Assembly: GCF_001995215.1 (NCBI RefSeq) | Contig: NZ_MUXN01000001.1 | Span: 55,609-119,608 of the forward strand | DNA: 64,000 nt | DNA from: Amycolatopsis azurea DSM 43854 | GTDB taxonomy: Bacteria > Actinomycetota > Actinomycetes > Mycobacteriales > Pseudonocardiaceae | Reading direction: 5' to 3' | Shown here: positions 42,102-50,966 of the stretch, in pieces | How the letters are laid out: every line of letters begins with the position of its first letter | How positions within the stretch are numbered: the first letter of the stretch is position 1 | Position numbers and translations under genes: made by a program | Notes under the pieces: model-generated | Seen by the model: only the letters and a program-made list of their open reading frames with translations | The model's database searches: none | What the model was told of the DNA's origin: nothing

Positions 42102-44165
42102 GTGCCGGAAAACGATGTCCCGCGGTGGCCGTCGGACGACAAGGACACCTCATCCGCCGAGCCCAAGGGCACGAAGGGGGCGGGCGAGGCCACCGTCTGG
42201 CTGCCGATGTCGGGACTGGCGAACGGCAAGACCGAAGAGCTGGCAGTGCCGAAGGTCACACCCGAAAGTGATTCCTGGTTCCAGCCGGTCGTCGAGGTCG
42301 ACGAAGAACCGGACGTCGCGGACACCCCCTCGCCGAAGTGGTCCGCCTTCGAGCCGGTGACGCCGGTCGAGCCGGCCGAGACAGCCGAACCCGAGCGGCC
42401 CGAAGCCCCGAAGACCGTCTTCGTCCAGCCCGTCCAGCCGCGGCAAACGGACGAACCGGATTGGGATCAGTTCGACCAGGGCGCCGCGGCACCCACGCGT
42501 GACCACGAACTGGCGAGACCCGAGCCTCAGCGCCAGGAACCGCCGCAGAGCTTCCCGCAGGATCCGCCGCGCCGTCCCGAGCAGAACCGGGTCGAGCCGC
42601 CGCCTCCCGCGCCGGTCCCGTCCGCGACCATGCACGCGCGTCCGGTCCGCATCGAGCCCGCCGAAGAGCGCTTCGACTCCGAAGCGACCGTCGGGATCCA
42701 GCGGCCCGAGCCGCCGTCCCAGGAACCCCCGGCCGACGAGGCCGCGGCGGCACCCGCGCCGAAGCCGAAGCGCAAGCGCAAGGCCCTGCTGATCACGACC
42801 CTGGTCGTCGTCCTGCTGCTGGCCGGGATGGGTGGCGCCGCCGCGATGCCGAAGGTGTCGAACCGGTTCGGCCTGCCCTGGGCGCCGAACGCGCCGAAGG
42901 GCGACATCCCCAAGCCCGCCGGTGTCACGCGCGTCCTGCACGGGCCGGACATCAACGGCGCCGGGCCGACGAAGGAAGGGCTCGCGGCCGCGCTGTCCGG
43001 CCCCGCCGGCGCCCCGGACCTCGGCACGCTCACCGGCACCGTCGTGGACGCGTCGACCGGCGACGTCCTCTGGGACAAGAACTCCGGCACCCCGCTGACC
43101 CCGGCCTCGACCACGAAGATCCTCGTCGTGGCCGCCGCCTTGCTGTCGATGGACCACGGGACGCAGTTCTCCACGAAGGTCGTCCAGGGCGCCGACCCCG
43201 GCACGGCCATCCTCGTCGCGGGCGGCGACCCGTCGCTGACCTCGCTGCCGCTGGGCACCGACTCGCCGCTGTACCCGGGAGCCGCGCACGTCGACGACCT
43301 CGTCGCCCAGGTCAAGAAGGCGAGCGGCGGCAAGATCACCAAGGTCCTGCTGGACATCAGCCTGTTCAAGGGCCCGACGTCCGCGAAGGGCTGGGACCCG
43401 GAGGACACCGCCGCCGGGAACACCTACATGGCGCCGGTCCTCCCCGTGATGGCCGACGGCGGCCGCAACGACCCGAAGAACGACCACGCGCCCCGCGTCG
43501 CGAACCCCGCCGCCGCGCTGACCCAGAAGATCGCCGGGAAGCTCGAAGCCCAGGCAGGCGGCACGACGACGGCGCCGAAGGACGCGAAGGTGCTCGGCGA
43601 GGTCAAGTCGCAGCCGCTCACCGAGTTCGCCAACTCGCTGCTCCAGCTTTCGGACAACCTGATGGCCGACGTCCTCGCCCGCCAGCTCGCGCTCGCGAAG
43701 GGCGCCGAAGCGTCCTTCGTCGGCGGCGCGACCGCGACGATGGACGTGCTCAAGCAGGCCGGCTTCGACCTGACCGGCGTCCAGATCAACGACGGCAGCG
43801 GACTGTCCGACCAGAACAAGATCCCGGCCAAGGTGCTCAGCGAGATCCTCGCGGTCGCGGCGGCGCCGGACGGCAAGGATCCGAGGACGGCCAAACTGCG
43901 GCCCCTGCTGGCGGGTCTTCCCGTCGCGGGCGGCAGCGGGACGCTGGAGAAGCGCTACGGCGACCCGGCTTCGTCGGCGGGCCGCGGCTGGGTGCGCGGC
44001 AAGACCGGGACGCTGTCCGGCGTGAACACCCTGGCGGGCGTGGTGCTGGACACCGACGGCCGGATGCTGGTGTTCGCGCTGATGTCGTCCGGTTCGGACC
44101 AGAACAAGGGCCGGGCCGCGCTCGACGTCGTCGCGGCGACCCTGCACAAGTGCGGCTGTCGCTGA
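42102..44165 (+). CDS. dacB: D-alanyl-D-alanine carboxypeptidase/endopeptidase (S13, PBP4 type)
   Basis: A 687-residue penicillin-binding protein. The long acidic/proline cytoplasmic N-terminus (about 225 residues) is followed by one membrane helix (LLITTLVVVLLLAGMGGAA). Active-site motifs are Ser336-x-x-Lys339 (TPASTTKIL), SDN at 517-519 and KTG at 634-636. It trims peptidoglycan stem peptides outside the membrane. The open frame begins at 41829. GTG 42102 is chosen because AAGGAGCG lies 6 bp upstream; ATG 42087 is possible. The proline tail resembles the cytoplasmic tail of M. tuberculosis homologue Rv3627c. Confidence 0.9.
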   Translation: MPENDVPRWPSDDKDTSSAEPKGTKGAGEATVWLPMSGLANGKTEELAVPKVTPESDSWFQPVVEVDEEPDVADTPSPKWSAFEPVTPVEPAETAEPERPEAPKTVFVQPVQPRQTDEPDWDQFDQGAAAPTRDHELARPEPQRQEPPQSFPQDPPRRPEQNRVEPPPPAPVPSATMHARPVRIEPAEERFDSEATVGIQRPEPPSQEPPADEAAAAPAPKPKRKRKALLITTLVVVLLLAGMGGAAAMPKVSNRFGLPWAPNAPKGDIPKPAGVTRVLHGPDINGAGPTKEGLAAALSGPAGAPDLGTLTGTVVDASTGDVLWDKNSGTPLTPASTTKILVVAAALLSMDHGTQFSTKVVQGADPGTAILVAGGDPSLTSLPLGTDSPLYPGAAHVDDLVAQVKKASGGKITKVLLDISLFKGPTSAKGWDPEDTAAGNTYMAPVLPVMADGGRNDPKNDHAPRVANPAAALTQKIAGKLEAQAGGTTTAPKDAKVLGEVKSQPLTEFANSLLQLSDNLMADVLARQLALAKGAEASFVGGATATMDVLKQAGFDLTGVQINDGSGLSDQNKIPAKVLSEILAVAAAPDGKDPRTAKLRPLLAGLPVAGGSGTLEKRYGDPASSAGRGWVRGKTGTLSGVNTLAGVVLDTDGRMLVFALMSSGSDQNKGRAALDVVAATLHKCGCR

Positions 44166-44241
44166 ATCCGGTGAGCGACCGGAATCGGAGCGTGAGGAAG
44201 TCAGGGCGGAATTCGGCCTTCCAGCGGGTAGCGTCGTAAGA

Positions 44242-45303
44242 GTGACTGAGGAAGCGCCGACCAAGACACGTTCGATGGTCGACTGGTCCCTGGCCGCCAC
44301 GACGGGCGCACTCCTGGTGCGTGGCGGTCCGGTCGTCGACCGCGAAGAGGCCGACGCGGCCGTCGCCGAGCTACGCGACCTGACCAGCGAGGCCGAGGGG
44401 CATGTCCGCGAGCTGACCGGGCTCGGCCTCGATCTGCCGCTGCTGCCCGCCGAAGTCGTCGACAGGCCAGGCTGGGTCCGCTCGGCCGCCGCGGGACTCG
44501 ACGCGCTCACCGGCCGCGCGCTGCCGGAGGCCCAAGGCGGGCCGCTGGCGCCCGTGCTGGCCGGTGGCGCCGGTGTCCAGACCGGTCTGGTGCTCGCGTT
44601 CCTGGCTTCCCGCGTACTCGGCCAGTACGACCCGTTCGGTGGGCCGGAACGCCAGGGACAGCTCGTGCTCGTCGCGCCGAACGTGGTCGCCGCCCAGCGC
44701 GCGATGGACGTGCCGGGGCACGACTTCCGGCTCTGGGTCTGCCTGCACGAATGCACCCACCGGTTGCAGTTCACCGCCGTCACCTGGCTGCGCGACTACT
44801 TCGCCGACGAGGTCGAGCGCCTGATCGGCGGGCTCGCCGGACGGGACGCGGACGGGCTGAGCGATCTGGTCGGCCGCCTGCCGGACACCATCAAGCAGAT
44901 CGGCAAGGGCAAGGCGGGCGGCGCCGGTCTCGCCGAACTCCTCCAGTCGCCGAGCGAACGCGCGGTGTTCGACCGGCTGCTCGCCCTCTCCACCCTGCTG
45001 GAGGGGCACGCGGACTTCGTGATGGACGCCGTCGGGCCGCGGGTCGTGCCGAGTGTCGACCTGATCCGGTCGCGGTTCACCGCCCGGCGCAAGGGCGGCG
45101 GCCTGATCGACCGCGTGCTGCGCAGCCTGCTCGGTGTCGACGCGAAGATGCGCCAGTACGAGCAGGGCGCGAAGTTCACGAAACACGTCGTCGAGGCTGT
45201 CGGCATGGACGGTTTCAACGCCGTCTGGACATCGCCGAACACGCTGCCGACCCGCGCTGAGATCACCGATCCGGCGGCCTGGGTGCGGCGACTGCACGGG
45301 TGA
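44242..45303 (+). CDS. Zinc-dependent metalloprotease-like protein (DUF2342, Rv3626c type)
   Basis: A 353-residue protein. The HExxH zinc motif is H169-E-C-T-H173 in WVCLHECTHRLQF, followed by FADEVERLIGGL. A second conserved piece, EGHADFVMDAVG, could supply the third ligand. The family has been called F420-biosynthesis-associated in error. The GTG start at 44242 is 76 bp after dacB. The end overlaps tilS by 4 bp, as in mycobacteria. The substrate is unknown. Confidence 0.85.
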   Translation: MTEEAPTKTRSMVDWSLAATTGALLVRGGPVVDREEADAAVAELRDLTSEAEGHVRELTGLGLDLPLLPAEVVDRPGWVRSAAAGLDALTGRALPEAQGGPLAPVLAGGAGVQTGLVLAFLASRVLGQYDPFGGPERQGQLVLVAPNVVAAQRAMDVPGHDFRLWVCLHECTHRLQFTAVTWLRDYFADEVERLIGGLAGRDADGLSDLVGRLPDTIKQIGKGKAGGAGLAELLQSPSERAVFDRLLALSTLLEGHADFVMDAVGPRVVPSVDLIRSRFTARRKGGGLIDRVLRSLLGVDAKMRQYEQGAKFTKHVVEAVGMDGFNAVWTSPNTLPTRAEITDPAAWVRRLHG

Positions 45304-46274
45304 ACGGACCGGATCCGGCGATCGCGGCCGTCCGCACGGCCGTGCGGGACTTCCTGGCCGTTTCGGGGAAACCCGGCGAGCTGTGCGTCGCCGTCTCCGG
45401 CGGCGCGGACTCGCTCGCGCTGGCCGAAGCGGCCGCGTTCACCGGCACCCGCGCGGGCCTGACGGTGCGGGCGCTCGTCGTCGACCACGGCCTCCAGGAC
45501 GGCTCCGCCGAAACCGCCGCCCGCGCCGCGGACACCGCACGGGAGCTGGGCGTCCACAGCGCCGAGGTCCTGAAGGTGCGGGTCGAGGGCGCGGGCGGAC
45601 CGGAAGCCGCGGCCCGCCGGGCCCGCTACCGAGCCCTGCGTTCCGCGCTCGGAGACGGGCACGGCGTCGTCCTGCTCGGCCACACCCTCGACGACCAGGC
45701 CGAAACCGTCCTGCTCGGCCTCGGCCGGGGTTCGGGACCGCGGTCGCTGGCCGGGATGCGGCCGCACGACCCGCCGTGGGGACGGCCGCTGCTCGGCGTC
45801 ACCCGCGCCACCACCCGGAAGGCCTGCCGGGCGCTCGGCGTCGACCCCTGGCAGGACCCGCACAACGAGGACCCGCGGTTCACGCGTGTCCGGTTACGGA
45901 CGGAAGTACTGCCCCTTCTGGAGGATGTGCTGGCCGGTGGTGTCGCGGCCTCGCTCGCCCGCACGGCGGCGCAACTGCGCGAGGACACCGAGGCGTTGGA
46001 CACACTCGCGGACGCCGTCCACCTGCGTGCCTTCATCGAGGAAGGGCTCGACGTCGCGGTGCTCGCGACCGAACCGCCCGCGCTGCGACGGCGCGTCCTC
46101 CGCAGGTGGCTGCTGGACTCCGGGGTCCGCGAACTCACCGACGCCCATCTGCGTTCGGTCGACGCGCTGGTGGGGAACTGGCGGGGTCAGGGCGGCGTCT
46201 GGCTACCCGGCGACTTGGTGGCCGCGCGGGCGCATGGCAGGCTCTTGCTCGAAGCACCCCAGTCCACCACCTAG
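45300..46274 (+). CDS. tilS: tRNA(Ile)-lysidine synthase
   Basis: A 324-residue N-type ATP pyrophosphatase. The PP-loop SGGADS is at residues 33-38, and the second motif [20 protein letters not shown] is present. It modifies C34 of tRNA-Ile(CAU) to lysidine, which changes decoding to AUA. GTG start overlaps the metalloprotease stop. The C-terminal part is short, typical of actinobacteria. The next gene hpt lies 13 bp downstream, so the two are co-transcribed. Confidence 0.95.
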   Translation: MNGPDPAIAAVRTAVRDFLAVSGKPGELCVAVSGGADSLALAEAAAFTGTRAGLTVRALVVDHGLQDGSAETAARAADTARELGVHSAEVLKVRVEGAGGPEAAARRARYRALRSALGDGHGVVLLGHTLDDQAETVLLGLGRGSGPRSLAGMRPHDPPWGRPLLGVTRATTRKACRALGVDPWQDPHNEDPRFTRVRLRTEVLPLLEDVLAGGVAASLARTAAQLREDTEALDTLADAVHLRAFIEEGLDVAVLATEPPALRRRVLRRWLLDSGVRELTDAHLRSVDALVGNWRGQGGVWLPGDLVAARAHGRLLLEAPQSTT

Positions 46275-46287
46275 AGGGGAACGTCCC

Positions 46288-46851
46288 GTGTACGAAGGCG
46301 AGATCGCCTCCGTGCTCGTCACCGAGCAGCAGATCAACGAAAAGATCGCCGAGCTGGCCGCGAAGGTCGCCGCGGACTACCCGGCCGACGGCCCCGGCGC
46401 CGGGCAGGGAGACCTCCTGCTCGTCGGCGTGCTCAAAGGCGCGGTGATGTTCATGACGGACTTCGCCAGGGCGCTCCCTCTTCCATCCCAGCTCGAGTTC
46501 ATGGCGGTCTCCTCCTACGGCTCGGCGACGTCGTCGTCCGGCGTGGTGCGGATCCTCAAGGACCTCGACCGCGACATCGCCGGCCGCGACGTCCTCATCG
46601 TCGAGGACATCGTCGACTCCGGGCTCACGCTGTCCTGGCTGTTGAAGAACCTGGCGAGCCGCAACCCGGCCTCGCTCGAGGTCGTCTCGCTCCTGCGCAA
46701 GCCGGAGGCGGTCAAGGTCGATGTACCGGTCAAGTACATCGGGTTCGACATTCCCAACGAATTCGTAGTGGGATACGGCCTGGACTACGCGGAGCGTTAC
46801 CGGGACCTGCCTTACATCGGCACGCTGGATCCGCACGTCTACACGTCCTGA
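46288..46851 (+). CDS. hpt: Hypoxanthine phosphoribosyltransferase
   Basis: A 187-residue purine-salvage enzyme making IMP or GMP from the base and PRPP. The PRPP loop is [18 protein letters not shown], the base-binding part is [17 protein letters not shown], and the flexible-loop motif is [17 protein letters not shown]-terminal [22 protein letters not shown] is the classic signature. GTG 46288 is preceded by GAGGGGA. It continues the tilS operon and ends just before the PE-like gene. Confidence 0.96.
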   Translation: MYEGEIASVLVTEQQINEKIAELAAKVAADYPADGPGAGQGDLLLVGVLKGAVMFMTDFARALPLPSQLEFMAVSSYGSATSSSGVVRILKDLDRDIAGRDVLIVEDIVDSGLTLSWLLKNLASRNPASLEVVSLLRKPEAVKVDVPVKYIGFDIPNEFVVGYGLDYAERYRDLPYIGTLDPHVYTS

Positions 46852-46995
46852 GAACCGCTTGCCCGCTCATGGCGGAATACGGAACCCTGAGCGCGGTGAA
46901 CGCGTCATAGGCAGCGATCACGTGCGTTAACCTATGCGAAGACCTTCGCCACGAATCCGTCGTGGCCTGGCCCGGGGGAAACGGAGAGAGCTCAG

Positions 46996-47361
46996 ATGGG
47001 GAACAGCAGCTTGGCGGACGCGAACGCGTTCAAGAACGCCGCGGCCCAGGGCCAGGTCGGGATCGACCCGGACGCGGCCCAGACCGCACTGAACAAGATC
47101 CGGACCGGCAAGGACGCCGTCGAGGCGCTGCTCCACGGCGCCGGCGACCTCGGGCAGGCGCCGAAGCTGGGCAACAACCCGGTCGGCAACGCCATCGCCG
47201 CGAAGGTCGCGAACCGCGCCGACGGCGGTGGTGACTCGTACACCGCCGCCCTCCAGAACCTTTACCAGCAGTACGAGGCGGCCGAGTCCGGCATCGTCAC
47301 CGCGATGGCCCGTTACCACGAGATCGACCAGGCCGCGGCCGAGCCGTTCCGGAACGTCTGA
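46996..47361 (+). CDS. PE-like type VII secretion substrate
   Basis: A 121-residue two-helix protein without a signal peptide. The last helix has the type VII export motif Y-x-x-x-D at residues 107-111 (YHEID), and an upstream YQQYE is a weaker copy. A short Gly/Asn-rich middle region with KLGNNPVGNAIAAK separates the helices. Its size and plan match PE domains or WXG100-like partners, but the PE dipeptide is not at the N-terminus. It starts with ATG after GAGAGAGCTC and lies 17 bp before a PPE-like gene. In M. tuberculosis PE32 and PPE65 occupy this hpt-side slot. Confidence 0.65.
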   Translation: MGNSSLADANAFKNAAAQGQVGIDPDAAQTALNKIRTGKDAVEALLHGAGDLGQAPKLGNNPVGNAIAAKVANRADGGGDSYTAALQNLYQQYEAAESGIVTAMARYHEIDQAAAEPFRNV

Positions 47362-47378
47362 GGGGGAGTCAGAAAGCC

Positions 47379-48776
47379 ATGCCACCGAAGCACAGCGCCG
47401 ACTCTTACGGCGAGAGCAACACCAGCAGCGCGAGCAGCAGCGGCACCCCGGTCCAGCTCGGCGACAACTCGCAGGCCGCGGGCATCGTCTCGAGCGCCCG
47501 GGGCCGGTCGGACGGGTTCGACATCGGCGCCGACCGCGCCATCACGAACCCGCCGAACTGGGAGAGCGCGCCGAGCAGTCAGGACCTGTGGAACCAGGCC
47601 AACATCGGCAACGACCCCAGCACCGCGACGGCGATCGGCCAGTCGTGGACCTCGCACAGCAGCAAGCTGAGCCAGGCGTCGAACGACCTCTACAACGCGA
47701 TCTCCGAACTGGGCGCCGCCTGGATCGGCCAGGGCGCGGCGAGCGCCCAGGGTTCGCTGGTGGCCATCGCGAACTCGGGTTCGCAGGCCTCCGAGGCCGC
47801 GAGCACCATGGCGGACAGGCTGCAGAAGCAGGCCGACGCGGCCACCAAGGTCAAGCTGATGCCGAAGCCGACCAACTACACCCCTGAAGGCGCGATGGGC
47901 CAGGCCCTCGCCGCGGGACCGGTCGGCATGATCACCGACCAGAAGCCCCTCGCCGACCAGGACAAGGAAGTGCGGGCGGAGCAGGCCAGGTTCCTCGAGG
48001 CCTACACCAAGGAGATGAGCGAGGTCGACAGCTCGACCCCGAGCTTCGGCCCCGAATCCCTCGGCATGAAGCCGACGGCCACGCACAACAGCGTCGGGTT
48101 CAGCGGTGTCGGCAACGTCGGTGGCGGCGGCCTCAACTCCGGTGCCGTCTCCGGCACCCCGGTCTTCGCCGGCACGCACGGCTACGGCGGCGCGCAGGGC
48201 GGCCCCACGGCCGCTCCGATCCACGCCGGTCCGGACTCGGGCGTGTTCTCGCAGGCCGGCTACAACCCCGCCACCGGGAACGCCCCGGTTTCGGGCGTCG
48301 CGCCGGGTGCCGGTGTCGCGTCCGGTGCCGGTGCCCCGATCGCCCCGCACGCCCCCGCGGCGAGCGGTGGCAACGGGCTCGGCCAGGCGCTCACCGCGGC
48401 CGGTCTCGGCGGCGGCCTCGGCTACGCCGGTGCCAAGGCGCTCGGACAGGGCAACAAGTCCGGCTCCAAGGACACCGACAGCACCGACGCCGCGGCGACG
48501 GACAACGCCGCGCCCGCGCAGAGCGCAGCGTCCCAGGCCGTGCCGCAGCAGGGCATCGTGTCCTCCAGCGGCACCATCGGTGGCGGCCCCACCCCGCCGA
48601 TGCAGGGCATGGGCGGCGGCATGGGCATGGGCGCCCACGGTGCGCAGGCCGAGCAGGAAGAGGAGCACACGCACGCGTCGTTCCTCATCGAGCCGGACCC
48701 GGACGACGCCTTCGGCGCCAACGAGGCGACCCCGCCGCCGGTCATCGGTGCCTGGACCGAAGACGACGATCGCTAG
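47379..48776 (+). CDS. PPE-like protein with Gly/Ala-rich C-terminal region
   Basis: A 465-residue protein. The first 170 residues form a helical PPE/WXG-like domain with the W-x-G turn (WIGQG at 115-119) and Ala/Ser helices. The remainder is low-complexity Gly, Ala, Ser, Pro with VGGGGLNSG and MGGGMGMG, ending in an acidic tail (EEEHTHASFLIEPDPDD). No signal peptide is present, in keeping with type VII export as a dimer with the preceding PE-like protein. The two EspG genes follow. A 14-bp terminator sits 13 bp downstream. Confidence 0.7.
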   Translation: MPPKHSADSYGESNTSSASSSGTPVQLGDNSQAAGIVSSARGRSDGFDIGADRAITNPPNWESAPSSQDLWNQANIGNDPSTATAIGQSWTSHSSKLSQASNDLYNAISELGAAWIGQGAASAQGSLVAIANSGSQASEAASTMADRLQKQADAATKVKLMPKPTNYTPEGAMGQALAAGPVGMITDQKPLADQDKEVRAEQARFLEAYTKEMSEVDSSTPSFGPESLGMKPTATHNSVGFSGVGNVGGGGLNSGAVSGTPVFAGTHGYGGAQGGPTAAPIHAGPDSGVFSQAGYNPATGNAPVSGVAPGAGVASGAGAPIAPHAPAASGGNGLGQALTAAGLGGGLGYAGAKALGQGNKSGSKDTDSTDAAATDNAAPAQSAASQAVPQQGIVSSSGTIGGGPTPPMQGMGGGMGMGAHGAQAEQEEEHTHASFLIEPDPDDAFGANEATPPPVIGAWTEDDDR

Positions 48777-48788
48777 AGCGGTTTTCAC

Positions 48789-48819
48789 CGGGCGCGCGGC
48801 CGAATCGGCCGCGCGCCCG
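48789..48819 (+). terminator. Terminator after the PPE-like gene
   Basis: A perfect 14-bp stem (CGGGCGCGCGGCCG 48789-48802 with 48806-48819) and a 3-nt loop. Confidence 0.85.
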
Positions 48820-49013
48820 CTGACTTGTACGAGCCTGTCGGCGGAGCTGAAGTCGGATGTCGAAAAGCGACCACGCGTGAACCCGCCCCGGCCGAAGGCC
48901 CCGCTATCGCGGTGGCAGGACGCCTTGTCCGCAGTCGTGAGGTAGATGACCAGGCAGCGTCCTGCCGACGCCGATCGCGGACGCGGGTTCACCAACAGAC
49001 ACTAGGGGCTTGT

Positions 49014-49808
49014 ATGGCGAACGGTGAGCTGTTCACCGGGGTCGAGCTGGACTTCCTGTGGGAGAGCGCGAACGCCGGCGAGCTGCCGTATCCGCTGCGG
49101 CTCCGTTCGCACGGGGCGACCATGGACGAACGCGGCGCGCTGCGGACGCAGACGCTCCAGTCGCTGTACCAGCGCCGTCTCGCCGACGAGCGCGGGCGTC
49201 CCGAACCCCACATCGAAGACTATTTCGGCGTTCTCGCACTGCCGGAACTGAGCCTGGACTGCGTCCAGCTCAACAACCCCAACACCGAACCGCTGCTCGC
49301 GGTCGCGTCGCTGCTCGGTGGCCAAGGCCTCCTGACGGTGCAGGACCAGCGCGGTTTCCACTTCCATCCGATCGCCCCGGACGGCCTCGCGAGCGCGATC
49401 GTCTCCCTCCTGCCGCCGGGTTCGCGCGGTACGGAGAAGTCGATCACCCTCCCGCTGGACGGGCTCGTCGGCGCCTCGGGCGCGGACTTCCTCCAGCGCC
49501 GTCAGCCGCAGGTCGACGGCTCGGCGACGTCCGACGAGGACCGAAAAGCCCTCTCGCGGCTCCAGGCGCAGCCGCGGCTTCGCGGTGGCCAGTTCGGCGC
49601 CAACGCGCGCAGCAAACACGGCACGCGGAGCCGGTCTTCGGTGCTGAGCTGGTTCGACACGCAGTCCGGCCGGTACTTCACCCAAGCCACCCGCGGCTCC
49701 GACGGCCGGGACTGGATCAGCATCGCGCCCGCGGATCCGGCGACGCTGCGGCAGCGGCTCACGGAAATGCTGGGAAAGATCGCGGCTGACGTATCTGTCG
49801 CGCGCTGA
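49014..49808 (+). CDS. espG: EspG-family ESX chaperone, copy 1
   Basis: A 264-residue cytosolic chaperone. Signature start is VELDFLWESANAGELPYPLR, then RSHGATMDERGALR. The C-terminal domain reads QPRLRGGQFGANAR, SVLSWFDTQSGRYFTQ and DWISIAPADPATLRQRL. EspG proteins bind PE/PPE dimers and guide them to the ESX ATPase. The frame is open to 48825, but ATG 49014 with AGGGG upstream is the start. It lies 237 bp after the PPE-like gene and its terminator, so it has its own promoter. Confidence 0.85.
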   Translation: MANGELFTGVELDFLWESANAGELPYPLRLRSHGATMDERGALRTQTLQSLYQRRLADERGRPEPHIEDYFGVLALPELSLDCVQLNNPNTEPLLAVASLLGGQGLLTVQDQRGFHFHPIAPDGLASAIVSLLPPGSRGTEKSITLPLDGLVGASGADFLQRRQPQVDGSATSDEDRKALSRLQAQPRLRGGQFGANARSKHGTRSRSSVLSWFDTQSGRYFTQATRGSDGRDWISIAPADPATLRQRLTEMLGKIAADVSVAR

Positions 49809-49927
49809 CCCCGGCTCTCGAACGTCACTTCCCGCATCCGGCCGACGACTGTCGTACCCCTTCGCTATCGTGAACCGTCTGGGTGTCCCGAGGCCCAGAA
49901 GCCAAGGTGCCGGGAGGGCACGAAGCA

Positions 49928-50761
49928 ATGCATCAGGAACATTTCACGCCGTTGGCGTTCGACTTCCTCTGGGAGTCCGCCGAGCTCGGCGACCTGCCGT
50001 ACCCGCTGCGCGTGCGTTCCCACGGCGCGACCGAACTCGAGCGCCGGGCGCTGCGCCAGCGCGTCGACGGCGAACTCCAGGCCCGCGGCCTCCGCGACGG
50101 CCGGGGACGGCTCGAGCGGAGGATCGAGGACTGGCTGTACCTCCTCGCCCGCGGCTCGCTGACCATCGACGCGCTGCACATCCCCGAGTTCCAGGCCCCG
50201 ACGATCGCCGTGCTCGGCGCCACCGACGGCCGTGACGGCGTGATCGCCATCCAGGACCAGTCCGGGATCTGGCTGCGCGAGGCGCCCGCCGACGGGCTCC
50301 CCACCGCGGTCGTCGACCTGCTGCCCCCGGGGCAGCGCGGCTCGGAGGCGTCCATCACGCTGCCGATCGACGACGCCCGCCGTACCGAGCCGATCCGCGG
50401 CGCGATCAACCCGACGAAGCAGGCCGAGGAACCCGAAGCGGCGAAGACCCGCCGCAAGGAGAAGTCCCGCGTCTCACTCAGTGAACGCGTCACCGCGGAT
50501 CCGCGCGAGGCGTTCGGCAAGCTCACCGGCCAGCCGCGGCTGCGCGGCGGTCAGCTCGCCGCGAACAGCCGGTCCCACGTGGGCGCCAAGCAGCGGTCGC
50601 GGGTCCTCGGCTGGTTCGACACCGCCAGCGGCCGCTACCTCAGCACGTCGCAGGCCGGGCCGGACGGACGCGAATGGGTCACCGTCTCGCCCGCCGACGT
50701 CAAGACACTCCGCATGCGACTCGGCGAAATGGCCGCCGGTGTGGCGGTCGACACACGTTAG
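49928..50761 (+). CDS. espG: EspG-family ESX chaperone, copy 2
   Basis: A 277-residue paralogue of the previous gene. The N-terminal FDFLWESAELGDLPYPLR and RSHGATELERRAL, and the C-terminal QPRLRGGQLAANSR, LGWFDTASGRYLS and EWVTVSPADVKTLRMRL, are almost the same as copy 1. A basic 60-residue linker with EAAKTRRKEKSRVSL is specific to this copy. The start is ATG 49928, with GGGAGG upstream. Tandem duplication is likely. The duplication may let each copy serve a different PE/PPE partner, but only one pair is present here. Confidence 0.83.
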   Translation: MHQEHFTPLAFDFLWESAELGDLPYPLRVRSHGATELERRALRQRVDGELQARGLRDGRGRLERRIEDWLYLLARGSLTIDALHIPEFQAPTIAVLGATDGRDGVIAIQDQSGIWLREAPADGLPTAVVDLLPPGQRGSEASITLPIDDARRTEPIRGAINPTKQAEEPEAAKTRRKEKSRVSLSERVTADPREAFGKLTGQPRLRGGQLAANSRSHVGAKQRSRVLGWFDTASGRYLSTSQAGPDGREWVTVSPADVKTLRMRLGEMAAGVAVDTR

Positions 50762-50853
50762 GGCGGCCGTCGCGTTCACGCTCCGGGAACCCTCGCGCGG
50801 CGTCCGCCGTTGACGTCCGAGAGGCTCACCACCCTCGTCCTTCCAGGCGGGCG

Positions 50854-50859
50854 GTATCC
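50854..50859 (+). promoter_or_regulatory. Candidate -10 element before the ftsH leader
   Basis: TATCCT at 50854-50859 fits a -10 hexamer. A transcript from about 50866 would include a small upstream ORF. No good -35 was found at 17 bp. Confidence 0.35.
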
Positions 50860-50882
50860 TGAGGGGCGGGTGTCGGAGCACC

Positions 50883-50966
50883 ATGGGTCGTCAAGATCGT
50901 GATGGCGGGTATCACAGGAGCCGCCCAACCAGGAAGGGTCGAGGCCACCAGGGCCGAGTCGTATGA
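50883..50966 (+). CDS. Short upstream ORF overlapping ftsH
   Basis: A 27-codon frame (start [20 protein letters not shown]...) whose TGA overlaps the ftsH start by 4 bp (ATGA). GGAG lies 4 bases before it. The peptide is basic and has no known family. It is too short for the usual gene finder. It may act as a translated leader that couples to ftsH, or be chance. Confidence 0.35.
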   Translation: MGRQDRDGGYHRSRPTRKGRGHQGRVV

